This document shows, in pieces, positions 12,043 through 21,742 of a DNA stretch of 64,000 bases. The DNA lies in contig JAKZHN010000053.1 of the NCBI GenBank assembly GCA_037179335.1, positions 62,001 to 126,000 on the forward strand, written 5' to 3'. The number at the start of each line of letters is the position of its first letter. The first letter of the stretch is position 1. Origin of the DNA: Cyclaneusma minus (lineage: Eukaryota > Ascomycota > Leotiomycetes > Marthamycetales > Marthamycetaceae). The position numbers were made by a program, and so were the translations under genes. The notes under the pieces were generated by a model. That model made no database searches. It saw only the letters and a list, made by a program, of their open reading frames with translations, and had not been told where the DNA came from.

Positions 12043-12605
12043 TAGGTATAGATGCCTTTCTTTAGGGCTTGGTAGATCGCTCCCCTGGAGTTTTGCGATC
12101 GCCGTGAGATATCTTGAAATTTCTAGAACGGAGACAGCTATAGTCAGGACGAAGAACTCTGTTTAGATTGAATTCTCAAATCATTCGGATATCCAATTAG
12201 GAATATTTCAAGCAATCGGGCAAACTCTGAATAACCGGGGACTTCCGAAGTGACTTTTTTTCTCCAAAGAAATTACAAAAAAAAAGCAAAATCCCAGGGC
12301 CAAGTGAATACTGATTATCTAGGAACGTTCAGAATCGGTCTAATAGACCAATAGGCCAAAATGGTCAGACTAACAGATTCTTGTGCCCTGGAATAAAAAT
12401 TACACCCCTGAATCTATTCAAAAAGGCGGTAAGACCCCAGATTCCACTTAATAAAGCTTAGCTGGGGCCGATACAAACACTCGGAAGGCAATGTAGCACA
12501 TGCCGTTTTAGCAATACCGGAGATAGAATTCCACTCTTCATGTTGGCACCATCTCTCCACCCCAGCTGCCAGCACTCCCACCTGAACTTCAACAAAAGCG
12601 CCCAC

Positions 12606-12637
12606 CCTGGCACCATAGCCAACTCGGCCAAAGCACC
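12606..12637 (-). pseudogene. tRNA-Leu 5'-half remnant
   Basis: On the minus strand these 32 bases begin GGTGCTTTGGCCGAGTTGG and match the acceptor, D-arm and first anticodon-stem strand of the intact tRNA-Leu at 13128-13250, with two substitutions. The homology continues for about 100 bases into the upstream flank but is lost on the anticodon side, so the copy is not functional. Confidence 0.75.
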
Positions 12638-12973
12638 GTATATCCATTTGAGAGAAACTAGTTGGACATTGTGGACTGCGAATGGACAATGCCAGCGAGG
12701 TGGAGTTGGTAGCTCGAAGAAAATTTCTGAGCTGGAGCCGATTTGAGAACTCGAGAGGCAGTCTAACAACACCCCTTTTTATACTTGAGACGAAATGTGT
12801 TTTCCACTCTAGGTTCAAGTGATCAGGACAATCTCAGGTTGCCAGATTTGCCAAGGTACATAGGGGGCGGCAGCGCCACCGCCATGCAAAATCCCCAGCC
12901 CTCCAAAAAAGCCCGGAAAAAATCTAGAAAAACCCCAATGCCTTCAGAAGGCACAAAAGCAAAAGATAATGAA

Positions 12974-12991
12974 TGGATGATGCCTGCGTGA
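12974..12991 (-). pseudogene. tRNA-Leu 3'-end fragment
   Basis: The plus-strand string TGGATGATGCCTGCGTGA differs by one base from the 3' acceptor and T-stem end of the intact tRNA-Leu (TGGATGATGCCTGCGCGA at 13124-13141). The T loop and the rest are lost. It is a second broken copy. Confidence 0.55.
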
Positions 12992-13127
12992 CTCTAACAC
13001 CTCGGCTCAATGCTCCACACCCGCGTCGTCCCCCCCACAACCCCCCAGCCGCCACCTGGCATAAAACAACCCCCTATCACTCTGCCGCACACCCAATGGG
13101 CTTAAAAAAACTGCCAAAAAAGGTGGA

Positions 13128-13250
13128 TGATGCCTGCGCGATTCGAACGCGCGCCTCTTTCGAGACCAGGAAGCTGCTCGCTGTTGTCAGCGAGCTCGAA
13201 TTAAGGGTGGGACCTTAACCTGGCGCCATAACCAACTCGGCCAAAGCACC
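13128..13250 (-). tRNA. tRNA-Leu(AAG) with 41-nt intron
   Basis: Read on the minus strand, the acceptor GGTGCTT pairs with AGGCATC (two G-U pairs), and the D arm is GCCGAGTTGGTTATGGC. The anticodon stem is CCAGG/CCTGG, with loop TTAAGGT giving anticodon AAG. A long variable arm (TCTCGAAAGAGG) is typical of class II tRNA-Leu. The T arm is GCGCGTTCGAATCGCGC and the discriminator base is A. An intron of about 41 nt (plus-strand ~13172-13212) lies after position 37, the usual site; it contains the hairpin GCTCGCTG-ACAA-CAGCGAGC. Without the intron the tRNA is 82 nt, normal for leucine. Confidence 0.93.
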
Positions 13251-13671
13251 GGATTCCATTTGATGGAGATCGGTTAGAGATTGCAGGCTATGGCTGTGTG
13301 TTGTGGAATCTGCCGGCGGAGTGGAGTTGGTAGTTGAAGAAATTTTCTTCATTTTGACTGGGTTGGGGTCTGGGGGGAAACATCGGTCCGCCAAGGTGGA
13401 GATCGCTGGTGGTGTAATTTACCGATCTTGACATTGAACATCATGTTGAACTCGACATGCACTACATGTACTGGACGTGCAGCAACATATTGAACCATAA
13501 ACGAGCCCGAATCGAACCCATATTTTCACATCACATACACATCTCATCTTGTTAACTCCTTCCACACACGCATAGCAGATGCCCGAAGACCATGAGATTG
13601 GAAGTAGAATGGGTTTTCTTTTCTTTCAGTATGGAGTGATTTGAGGTAGTCGCTCAGAGTTGTGGAGCCCC
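13251..13671. other. Intergenic region between tRNA-Leu and VTA1
   Basis: Bases 13251-13350 are the tRNA upstream flank, duplicated in diverged form at ~12638-12740. The rest shows no gene; it contains the VTA1 3' region on the other strand. Confidence 0.5.
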
Positions 13672-14959
13672 TCAAGCAGCGCCCAAGGTCTGCAGAGCGT
13701 CTCGAAGCTGCTTCACAGCGGTATCGACGTCGTCAAACTGTAGTGCCGAGATCGCCCATCTTGCCTGCTTTTGCGCCTTTGCATTGGATGCATCATCTGT
13801 ATTGTACTTTCGACGGTCGCGACCTTCGCGCTCAGGGTCATCGGGGATCTGCGGAATATGTGTTTGGTGTCCTAAGGGATTCTGTTGCGGTGGTGCTGGT
13901 TGGAACTGTAGTTTTTGGGTGGGTGGAGGAGCCTGGCGATAGAAGTCTAGTGGTGTGGCTTGCTGGCTAGCTGATGTTGGAGGTGCGAATGAAGGTGCTT
14001 GAGGAATATCGGGACGTTGTTGGTCCATGTCGTTAGGCGTTATCATCGATACATCGTCGGATGGAGCGGTTGGGAGGGTGGAATCTCGCGACTCAGAGGT
14101 GAAAGTTGGGACTTCTGGGAAATAGCCGCCACCAACTGATCCATTGTGAGGGATTGGAGATGGCTCCAGAGGGGAGACCTCGTTGTCTTGTACCGCAGTA
14201 TAGGGGAAGCCGGTTCTCGGGTATGGATCGTAAGACTCGTTCGGAGCAAGCACACCTGCTGATGGCTGCGCCGACTCCGTGCCCCTATGGTCTTGTTCAT
14301 CTGGGACCTCCTCGATAGAAGCACGCTGAGGTCCGTTCAACGCTTGAACTTCAGGGTCGTCCGGGTTTAATGGCGGCATCACTTCCGCGACAGGCTCGGG
14401 CTTCGGATTCGATTCATTTGGATCCTTTCCCTCTTTTATTGCCTTTGCAATTCTGACAGCATTCCATTTGGCATACTTGATCTTGGCCAGTATCTCTTGC
14501 TCCGGTGGTCCCCAAATATTGAGAAGTTCCAGAAAGGTTGCAGCTGCTTGGAAAGTATCTGCAGTCTGCCTATGCCGATTGTTAGGAACCCATGTATTTA
14601 AACTTCCAGTGAGATGGCTACACATACCTGGTCACCTTATCGGCGCGTACTGTCCTGTCGGCCCTCTCAAACGTCTCGATGCCGAATTGCTCGATATAAG
14701 CCTGGCCTGCGAGATCATCGCAGACGGCGGCCTCTCCTGCATGGTCGGCTTTGAACTTCTCCAGCTTATCCATCAAATTGGTGGTGTATTGCAGACATTC
14801 TGGATCGCTTGAATGCAGCCCCTTTCCCAGTATTTGCTGGATGATCCAATACTCGCACCAGTAGGCAACAATGGGTTTCGCAGCCTCGAGCTGGGCCGCG
14901 CGATGGGCAAATCGCGAGATGTCGGGCGTCTTGATCTTGGCTGGGAGGCTGCTCGCCAT
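13672..14959 (-). CDS. VTA1: Vta1-like ESCRT-III/Vps4 cofactor
   Basis: Exons 14628-14959 and 13672-14569 (58-nt intron) encode 409 residues. Residues 1-150 match the Vta1/LIP5 N-terminal tandem MIT-like domain: ARFAH-type opening (DISRFAHRAAQLE), VAYWCEYWIIQQIL, and ADTFQAAATFLELLNIWG across the splice. A long Pro/Ser/Asp-rich linker follows. The last ~40 residues (KAQKQARWAISALQFDDVDT) match the C-terminal VTA domain that dimerises and binds Vps4. The family stimulates the Vps4 ATPase during ESCRT-III disassembly at late endosomes. The gene is divergent from the PDI gene, with 407 bp between start codons. Confidence 0.93.
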
Positions 14960-15366
14960 GTCGCCGGCTCAACTGCGTGGATGCAGATATTCCAGGACAG
15001 TGGCGGGTAGAAACTACCTTAGTCAAGTAAGTGACAGCAAGTAAGAGACAGTTTTCGCGATGGCTTCATGTAGGCTGGGTTGGGTGATGGACAACGAGGC
15101 TGGTGATTGTGAACCGTGAGGGGCCAAAGACTGGTACGACCCCCCACCTTTCTGCATCATTGGAATTGAAGCTACCCCTGTCTAGCGCCTTACCCCGGAT
15201 TTCAGAGCTGGAAATGTCACGCTGGCCTCTTTTTCTAACTTCTGCCCATCTGCAAGCACTGCAGCCTCAGCCAGCCAGCTCCTTATTTAAATGCGCCCCC
15301 CCCAAAATTCGGGATTGGGATTCTTTTGCTAAACTCACTGATTTCACCACAGCTTCAGCAGTCATC
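14960..15366. promoter_or_regulatory. Divergent promoter VTA1 / PDI
   Basis: These 407 bases separate two divergent start codons. They include the candidate UPR element at 15218-15228 and a TATTTAAAT word near 15283-15291, about 80 bases before the PDI start, that could act as its TATA element. No ORF is supported. Confidence 0.5.
15218..15228 (+). promoter_or_regulatory. Candidate HacA unfolded-protein-response element
   Basis: CACGCTGGCCT fits the Aspergillus HacA consensus CAN(G/A)NTG(T/G)CCT at every position. Its reverse strand contains the yeast UPRE core CAGCGTG. It sits 139 bases before the start of an ER-retained PDI, a classical UPR target. Binding is inferred. Confidence 0.5.
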
Positions 15367-16978
15367 ATGGTTCATATATCCACCATCTCCGCCGTGGCAG
15401 CGGCCCTGCTGCTGCCATGGACTGCCAACGCTCAGAGCATCTATTCCAAAAAGTCGCCCGTTATTCAAGTCGATGCGAAGAACTACGATCGTCTGATTTC
15501 CAGATCCAATCATACTTCCGTAAGCGACATGCCCGAGTCCTGGCAAATCCATCATCTAACAAACTCTGCAGATCGTCGAGTTTTATGCGCCGTGGTGCGG
15601 TCACTGCAAAAACCTGAAGCCTGCATACGAGAAAGCCGCCGAGAGCCTGAAGGGACTGGCAAAAGTAGCAGCCATCAATTGCGACGATGAAAGCAACAAG
15701 TCCTTCTGCGGTAGCATGGGCGTGCAAGGCTTCCCGACCCTCAAGATTGTTAAGCCTGGCAAGAAGACCGGCCGGCCAGTTGTGGAAGACTACCAAGGAG
15801 AACGAAGCGCCAAGGCCATTGTCGATACGATGAAGATGAAAATACCAAATCATGTCAAGAAGATTACCTCGAAGGACCTCGACACTTTCCTCTCGGACTC
15901 GAAAGATACCGCAAAGGCAATTCTGTTTACGGAGAAGGGAACCATCAGCGCCCTTTTCAAATCGGTAGCTGTCGACTTCTTGGGAAATATCGTCTTTGGC
16001 CAGGTCCGAGACAAGGAGACGGCTGTAATCGAGCGTTTCTCGCCTCCAAATTTCCCCAGCCTTGCACTTATCAAACCCGGAAACGACGAAGCCATATTTT
16101 TCGATGGTGAGCTAGACAGAGCTGCTATGATCAAATTCCTCTCTCAAATTACCCCGCCAAACCCAGACCCAGCTCCACCCAAGACCAGGATGCCAAAGAG
16201 CAAGGGAGACAAAACCGGAGACAAAAAGGGAGACAAAAAGGCCCAAAAATCCTTTGAATCTGCCTCCTCTGCTCATGCCGCTTCAGAAGCAAAAGCAGCC
16301 GCTGCTAGTGCAACAGAAGAGGTTCTCGAAGAAGGATCCCAGCCCACAGGCGAGCCATACGTCACTGAGCCCGAACAAGCTCCTGTCGTTATCCAGGAGC
16401 TAGCGCCACCGATTGCCGCTCTAAAAACCCCAGAGGAATTGACCCAGGCCTGTCTTCTGGACAAGTCAAGCACTTGTGTGCTCATCTTCGTTTCCTCCGG
16501 AAAAGAAACCCCCCCTGTCTCGGAGGCTCTAGCCAGTCTTGCAGAGATCGCTCACAAGCACTCGCAAGCCAAGCGTTCTCTCTTCCCCTTTTACGAAATC
16601 CCAGACGAGAACACCGCCAGTGGTGAGCTACGAAAAGCCCTGGGTCTCTCCGGAAAAATTGATATCATCGCTATCAATGGACGCCGTGACTGGTTAAGAC
16701 GCTACCAAGGAGAAGATTTCAGCCAGACAGCCCTCGAGAATTGGGTCGATGCTATCAGAATGGGTGAGGGTGCTAAGGTGATGATTCCAGCAGGCGTGAT
16801 CATTGAGGAACCTGCGAGCGAGACGCAGGCAACTGGGACTGAAACCGAGCCAGTTCCCGAAGAGCCGGAAGCTGAGCCCGTCGAGGTACCGGAGCCGGGA
16901 GGAGAGCCAGCAGTTGAGACGGTTGCGGAGCCTGAGCCCGCAGCTGAGCCACAAGCCACTGAGCATGATGAGCTGTAG
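15367..16978 (+). CDS. ER protein disulfide isomerase with HDEL tail
   Basis: Exons 15367-15519 and 15572-16978 (52-nt intron) encode 519 residues. Residues 1-22 are a signal peptide. The single catalytic thioredoxin domain has FYAPWCGHCKN, with CGHC at residues 60-63 encoded just after the splice, and a cis-proline segment GVQGFPTLKI. A second thioredoxin-like domain without CXXC follows, then a Lys-rich and Ala/Glu-rich linker, a third degenerate thioredoxin-like segment (~360-460), and a long acidic Glu/Pro/Val tail ending in HDEL (516-519). This is the Mpd1/PDIA6-like class with one active site. It would form or isomerise disulfides in the ER lumen. Confidence 0.93.
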
Positions 16979-17904
16979 TGAGAGATTTAGCGGGTTGCTT
17001 GAAATGTTTACTACTAATTGTATTTTCATATAAGGATACACATGGCGTGCATCTGTTCGATTTGACATTTGCAATTCAACAACAGGTCCTAGAACTATGG
17101 AGCAGGGGCGAAGTGTTCAGAAAGTTGGCATTCCAAGGACATAATCGGTTGTTTTGATCTGCCACCATTTGCTCATCTACTTAGCCAATTCTCCAGGTTT
17201 TCCCATTGATGATTCTTCTTGCAGGTCATACCGTACTCTTCCACTTTTCGTTTTGCTTGGGTCGCTCTACGTCGCTGAAGCCGATGCCAATGGCTAGGAT
17301 CATCTTTCATCACCGGTGGTACCTCGATGAATCATTTACAGTGAGTCAGGATTTCAATTCTACCATACAAGCCATGTGCGTGAGTGGAGTGGTTTTGATG
17401 AAGCTAGGCTTGGAGACCTTGCTGTTGGAGCAGGCCGATTATCATGAAAATTCTATCACGAAGACCCAATTCTCCTTTTTAGTTTCATATCCCCAGTTCT
17501 AAAGGCAGTCGAGCCTCTTATCCCACATCGTCACTTACCCTGTGATCAGCGAGATAGTGGAGATAGAACCCCAGCTCGCTGATAATTGTGCAAGTAGTAC
17601 CCCACGATTCCAGTCCTTCTGTCACTGGGTCGGTATCACACAAAGCGTTCCCTGCGTGGTATTATTGGCTGCAGCTCAGCTCACAGCCCACCATGCAATA
17701 TGCATAGACAGGGGTAATCAGCTCTGAGCCACCTGGCACAGGACGAAGGCTTAGAGGTTGCAGTGAGGCAGTGTTCTTGAGTATATTTCGGATCTGCCCT
17801 CGAGGCTTCGGCCGCGGAGCATGCTTCTCAAAACCCATTAAGGATCTCGTTGCGGATGACAAGTCTATAACGCCGGTCCAAGTTTCACGAACCCGTTGAC
17901 AACG
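16979..17904. other. Intergenic region
   Basis: No gene is supported. Short frames near 17206-17502 and 17542-17727 have no family resemblance. The region runs from the PDI 3' end to the promoter of the ubiquitin-like-domain gene. Confidence 0.5.
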
Positions 17905-19746
17905 ATGTCTTTTGGCTTCTCCGCTGGCGATTTTGTGGCGGCCATAGGAGTTGTTTCCGATATTGTGGGGGCGCTTCGAGCCTCTGGTGGTTCATCATCC
18001 GATTTTCAGGAACTTATCCGCGAACTGGGACTCTTGCAACGAGCGTTGACCGATATCGAGCATTTGACTGGACCGCCGGCACAGCAACCAAGTATCAATG
18101 CCATCAAATGTGCAGCGTTGAATTGCCAATATGCGCTAGACAATTTTGCGGGCAAGCTGGATAAGTATGAAAAGAGCTTGGGAAATGGTCTGGTGCCAGT
18201 AGGCAATGGCCGGGGGGCTGCTGGTCTGGGAAAGCGAAAGAGACTACAGGGGAAGATCAAGGACGGTTTCAAGAAGGTGGACTGGGAAATTTTCATGAAA
18301 GACGATGTGCGGGACCTAAGGGCGTATCTGACTGCCCATGTAGGGAGTTTGAATATGAGAATGATTACTGTGGGATTGTATGTCATTCCTTGCCGCTATG
18401 TTGGAAAGTTCGGGCAGAAATACTGATTTAAGATACAGGTCCTCGGCATCCATAGCAGCAGAGAAAGCCGACCAGCATCAAACAGCACTAGAAACAAACC
18501 TCCAGGAGCTGCGGAATGGAATAAAGGAGGAGTTCAAGCAATATCAGCTTGTTGCTCAAAGTACCAAGACATTGCTGGAAAGATTGACCGATATAGTCAG
18601 CGGGTATGATACTTCATCTCCTTCAGGGATATCGGGCTAATCAGCGTTTTGTGAGCAGCAATGTAGTCCCTGAGCTAGAGCAATATGGGTATTCCACCTC
18701 ATTCACATCGAGACCAGAAAGATGCCTGGCTCTAACTTGCCTCCAGAAGATACAACGTCCAGATTCTCGAAATCGTAAAGAACATCCAGACGAAAATCCC
18801 GGAGCCAGATACCCGCTTTACTTGGTTCCAAGAGCCTTGTAGGTTGGAAGATGCACGAGGGCATTTCTTGCCAATTCCGTCTGAGTTTGGCAGTAGGGTG
18901 AGCATGGATTCCTGTTATTATAACATGTGAAGCACTAACTGACTATTGACATAGCTTATCGACGCAGTTATTGTCGAGATATTCCGTACCGGCCCTGGAA
19001 GCCACTACGTTCTCGCAGGAGATTATCAGCTTTCGAACTTGAAGAACAGCAATCAGCTATTGATCGACTCGGGTGACACCATGGAGTCCATGGTTCCGGG
19101 CATGAGTATTCGAATGGCCATTATTATCAAGGCAAAGATAGAGAACAGTGACCAAGCGTGTCCAATGCCACATTGTGGATCTAGCTCCTTCGTCCCCGTA
19201 TTAGGGGGTGGGAATAAGTGGTGAGTGGAAGAATTTCAATGGTCAAGATGCTTAATCTAAAATGGGTTTGCAGATTGCTCGACAATGCTAATGTTCCATA
19301 GCTCAGACTGTGGTGTTTGGTTTGATAAAGCTCGTCAAGTCGCCAAAAGACCTTATTTCCAGGAACTCGACATGCCCAGCGACGAAGAGGTGCCTAGAAA
19401 GCGTGCCAAAAGAGCTTCTACGCGAGTACCGCCTACAGAGAATAGCGACATGGAGCTAGTGGGCATCAAAAACATTCGGATTCCGAAAGCAGTGCCTCCA
19501 ATGCCGCGGGAATCAAACATCGAGCTACAAAATGAAACGTACAAACTAGCCTCGAAGCACCAGAAAATCCAAATTCCCCTCTTTCTGGCCCATGAAAACT
19601 GGAAACCCGAGCCCAGAAAACTTGGAATCCATGGAGGCCTCTTAGCAGGCTATACTGTCTCCATTGATGCGCTGCCGAAGCCGATGTCCAGGGCAAGCTC
19701 TCGATATCCCATACCACTCCCACTAACCCGTCGCCATCGTCTCTAG
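17905..19746 (+). CDS. Ubiquitin-like-domain protein with C-terminal zinc-ribbon-like motif
   Basis: Six exons (17905-18377, 18439-18603, 18659-18688, 18747-18897, 18955-19220, 19302-19746) encode 509 residues. The N terminus (SAGDFVAAIGVVSDIVGALR, then a helical region ending in a Lys-rich patch) is the helical prefix common to fungal NACHT/ankyrin and STAND-type proteins. Residues ~230-330 match the fungal ubiquitin-like domain (PDTRFTWFQEPCRLEDARGH, FGSRLIDAVIVEIFRTGPG). After it, CPMPHC and CSDC form a possible zinc ribbon, the second pair created by the last splice. A basic, disordered tail follows. Exon 3 is only 30 nt. The last exon may be spliced further downstream, as coding-like sequence continues in other frames to ~19970; the C terminus is therefore uncertain. 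Function unknown. Confidence 0.75.
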
Positions 19747-20256
19747 CGGTACCTCTCCCACCCCAGAAGGTCGCGCCCGAAGGAACAGGCATCCATGGAT
19801 TGCTTGGGAATGTGGTCTTGGGAACTTGGGCAGCAACGGCTGGCGTGAAAGTGACTCCCAAAGCCCTAAGCGAAAACTCAGGCCACCACGATTTGCAATA
19901 CCTACTAGTAGCCTTGGAAATACCCGCAAACGGCCTCTCGCGGACCTTTCGAACCCCTTGATCTTCAACATAACTCCTATTATCAACCTACATTACCAGG
20001 TTCCGGGCAGCATTACAGCTACGGCAAAATGAGTTCACGCAATACCAGTACCCGCCGCCGCCGCCCGAAGACGTGGACACTATGCAAGACCAGGCGGTGC
20101 CGTATTGTTCATCGACGGACTCTGGCGTTCGTCCACTTGGTCACAGAAATAGAAAAATGATTCACTTTTGTCCATCCTTTAAACACCGAAGCCATGCATG
20201 GGTATCATAAGACCACCTCTCGCCCTCTTCTCCCCCCTCTTCCACTCATCAACACC
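19747..20256. other. Convergent intergenic region
   Basis: This lies between the 3' ends of two convergent genes. Frames with Pro/Arg-rich, disordered-looking translation continue to ~19970 on the plus strand and could be a missed terminal exon of the upstream gene. Otherwise nothing is supported. Confidence 0.4.
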
Positions 20257-21127
20257 TTAAGCCACCCCACCAGCAAGCATCTTCTTTCCATGCCTCCTCA
20301 CCACCTCATCCAACATATCCCTAATCCTCTTACACCCATCCACACCCACAGCCAACATCCCTTCCAACCTACCCACCTGCACCCTCGTCTCACAAACCAA
20401 CATCGTCACCTTATCCGTAGCACCGAGCGTCGCCACCGTCAAAAACGGCAACTCCTGCTCCTCATTGGTATTCAAGTCCAGCAGCGGATCCGCCTTCTCA
20501 TCATTCGAAGAATACGAACTCGTAGATCCGGCTGTGCAAGCAACGACGTAATCGGACATGGGAATTCCGGCATCGATGAGCGCGAGCGTGCTGGCGTTGA
20601 TACAGGCGGCTAGTAACGAGCCGTCTTGCGAGAGGACGTGGAGCGTGAGTGAGATGGTGCTGTGTGGGTAGAGGTGTGTAAATAGGGCGGAGGAGAAGGT
20701 CGATGAGATGGTAAATTGCATTTCTGCTATTCTCCTGTACGCCAATTCCCCATTAGCATTCTGTCGAAGTAATCCCAACCTCACACCAACCCAACAACAC
20801 CATAGGAATCGTAGAACTACAGAGCAACAGAACAGAAACGTACTTATCACTCCTCCCAAATCTCTTCCTATCCACCCCAGAAAACCCCGCAATTCCAATC
20901 TCAACCTCCACTCTTGCCTGGTCTCCAGCGGCGCCACCACCCGCTTTGCGTCCCTCGTTCGGTCCGGCAACGGTGCAGATGACTTTCGTGTTGCCCATTT
21001 CGAGGTAGCTGGATCCGTCGGCGGCGGCTTGGGTCGAGATGGAGGCATTGAGACGGCGCAGCTCGTTCCATCGACGGCCGTCGAGACGCAGCAGTGCCAG
21101 GCTGTAGGATGATGTGTCGAGCGGCAT
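20257..21127 (-). CDS. SKI6: Exosome core subunit Ski6/Rrp41
   Basis: Exons 20844-21127 and 20257-20734 (109-nt intron) encode 253 residues, normal for the family. The RNase PH fold is evident: RLDGRRWNELRRL at the start, GSSYLEMGNTKVICTVAGP, then the diagnostic stretch DGSLLAACINASTLALIDAG and GIPMSDYVVACTAG. Rrp41 is one of the six RNase PH-like subunits of the eukaryotic exosome ring, which is catalytically inert in fungi and threads RNA to Rrp44. An acidic insert (~residues 175-195) is a little longer than in yeast. The ATG at 21127 opens directly into the conserved N terminus. Confidence 0.95.
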
Positions 21128-21742
21128 TTTGGATGATTGACTGTGGAAAGATTTTGGGTGCGCGAAAGGTGAAATTGGCGGGTTCAATGGCGTTCGGATC
21201 CAAATTTTGTAGTTTGAGCGAGGCTGTGACGTGAGGCTGAGGATTTCTGGTCTTTCCTCGGCCTGGAGTTGACGGATTATTATCAAGTTCCAACGGTCTG
21301 CATGGGAGGAAAGGGGAAAATAATCAAATCCCAAGCAAAGAGGTATTGAGTTCCCCAAGTCGTCATTGTGGGCCCTTTTATCCTACCACATACTGTACAC
21401 ACTGTATGGAACTGTGAGAAGGTCAGTTTCAAGTGAGTGTTACAGGGGCACAAAATTCAAGTGGTTGAGCAGCATGGGCATGCAGGTAGACATTGAATTC
21501 ACGTATAGTTGCAAAGCAAAGGTAGTTGCAAATTTGAAATCAGAGGTAGTCCTTTTTCAGACTACCTCAACTCTTTGATTGTCTTGGTCGATTGCAAATC
21601 GCTCACATAGCAAGTAGCCTGTATGAAGGCTAGCAGTTGCCGACCGCTTTTCCCACCCCAACTCCAGAAACGCCACCCCAGAAATCCAATATGCCGCACG
21701 CCAGACCGTCACTCATCAACGTTTTCCATCAACCTCATTAGC
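21128..21742. other. Intergenic region between SKI6 and IMPDH
   Basis: The SKI6 promoter and IMPDH 3' region share these 615 bases. No ORF is supported. The stretch 21360-21620 is AT-richer and unremarkable. Confidence 0.5.

Larger units (their letters stand above)
12043..13127. other. Intergenic region with tRNA-Leu remnants
   Basis: No protein gene is supported. Bases ~12170-12240 carry words of the dispersed degenerate repeat. Bases ~12540-12740 are a diverged duplicate of the segment at ~13150-13350 (the 5' half of tRNA-Leu plus its upstream flank). Bases 12974-12991 repeat the 3' end of the same tRNA. The ORFs that run through these copies are by-products of the duplication. Confidence 0.6.

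Noticed and set aside
12414..12818. Protein-coding frames over the tRNA copy
   Set aside because: They arise from a decayed tRNA-Leu duplicate and its flank.
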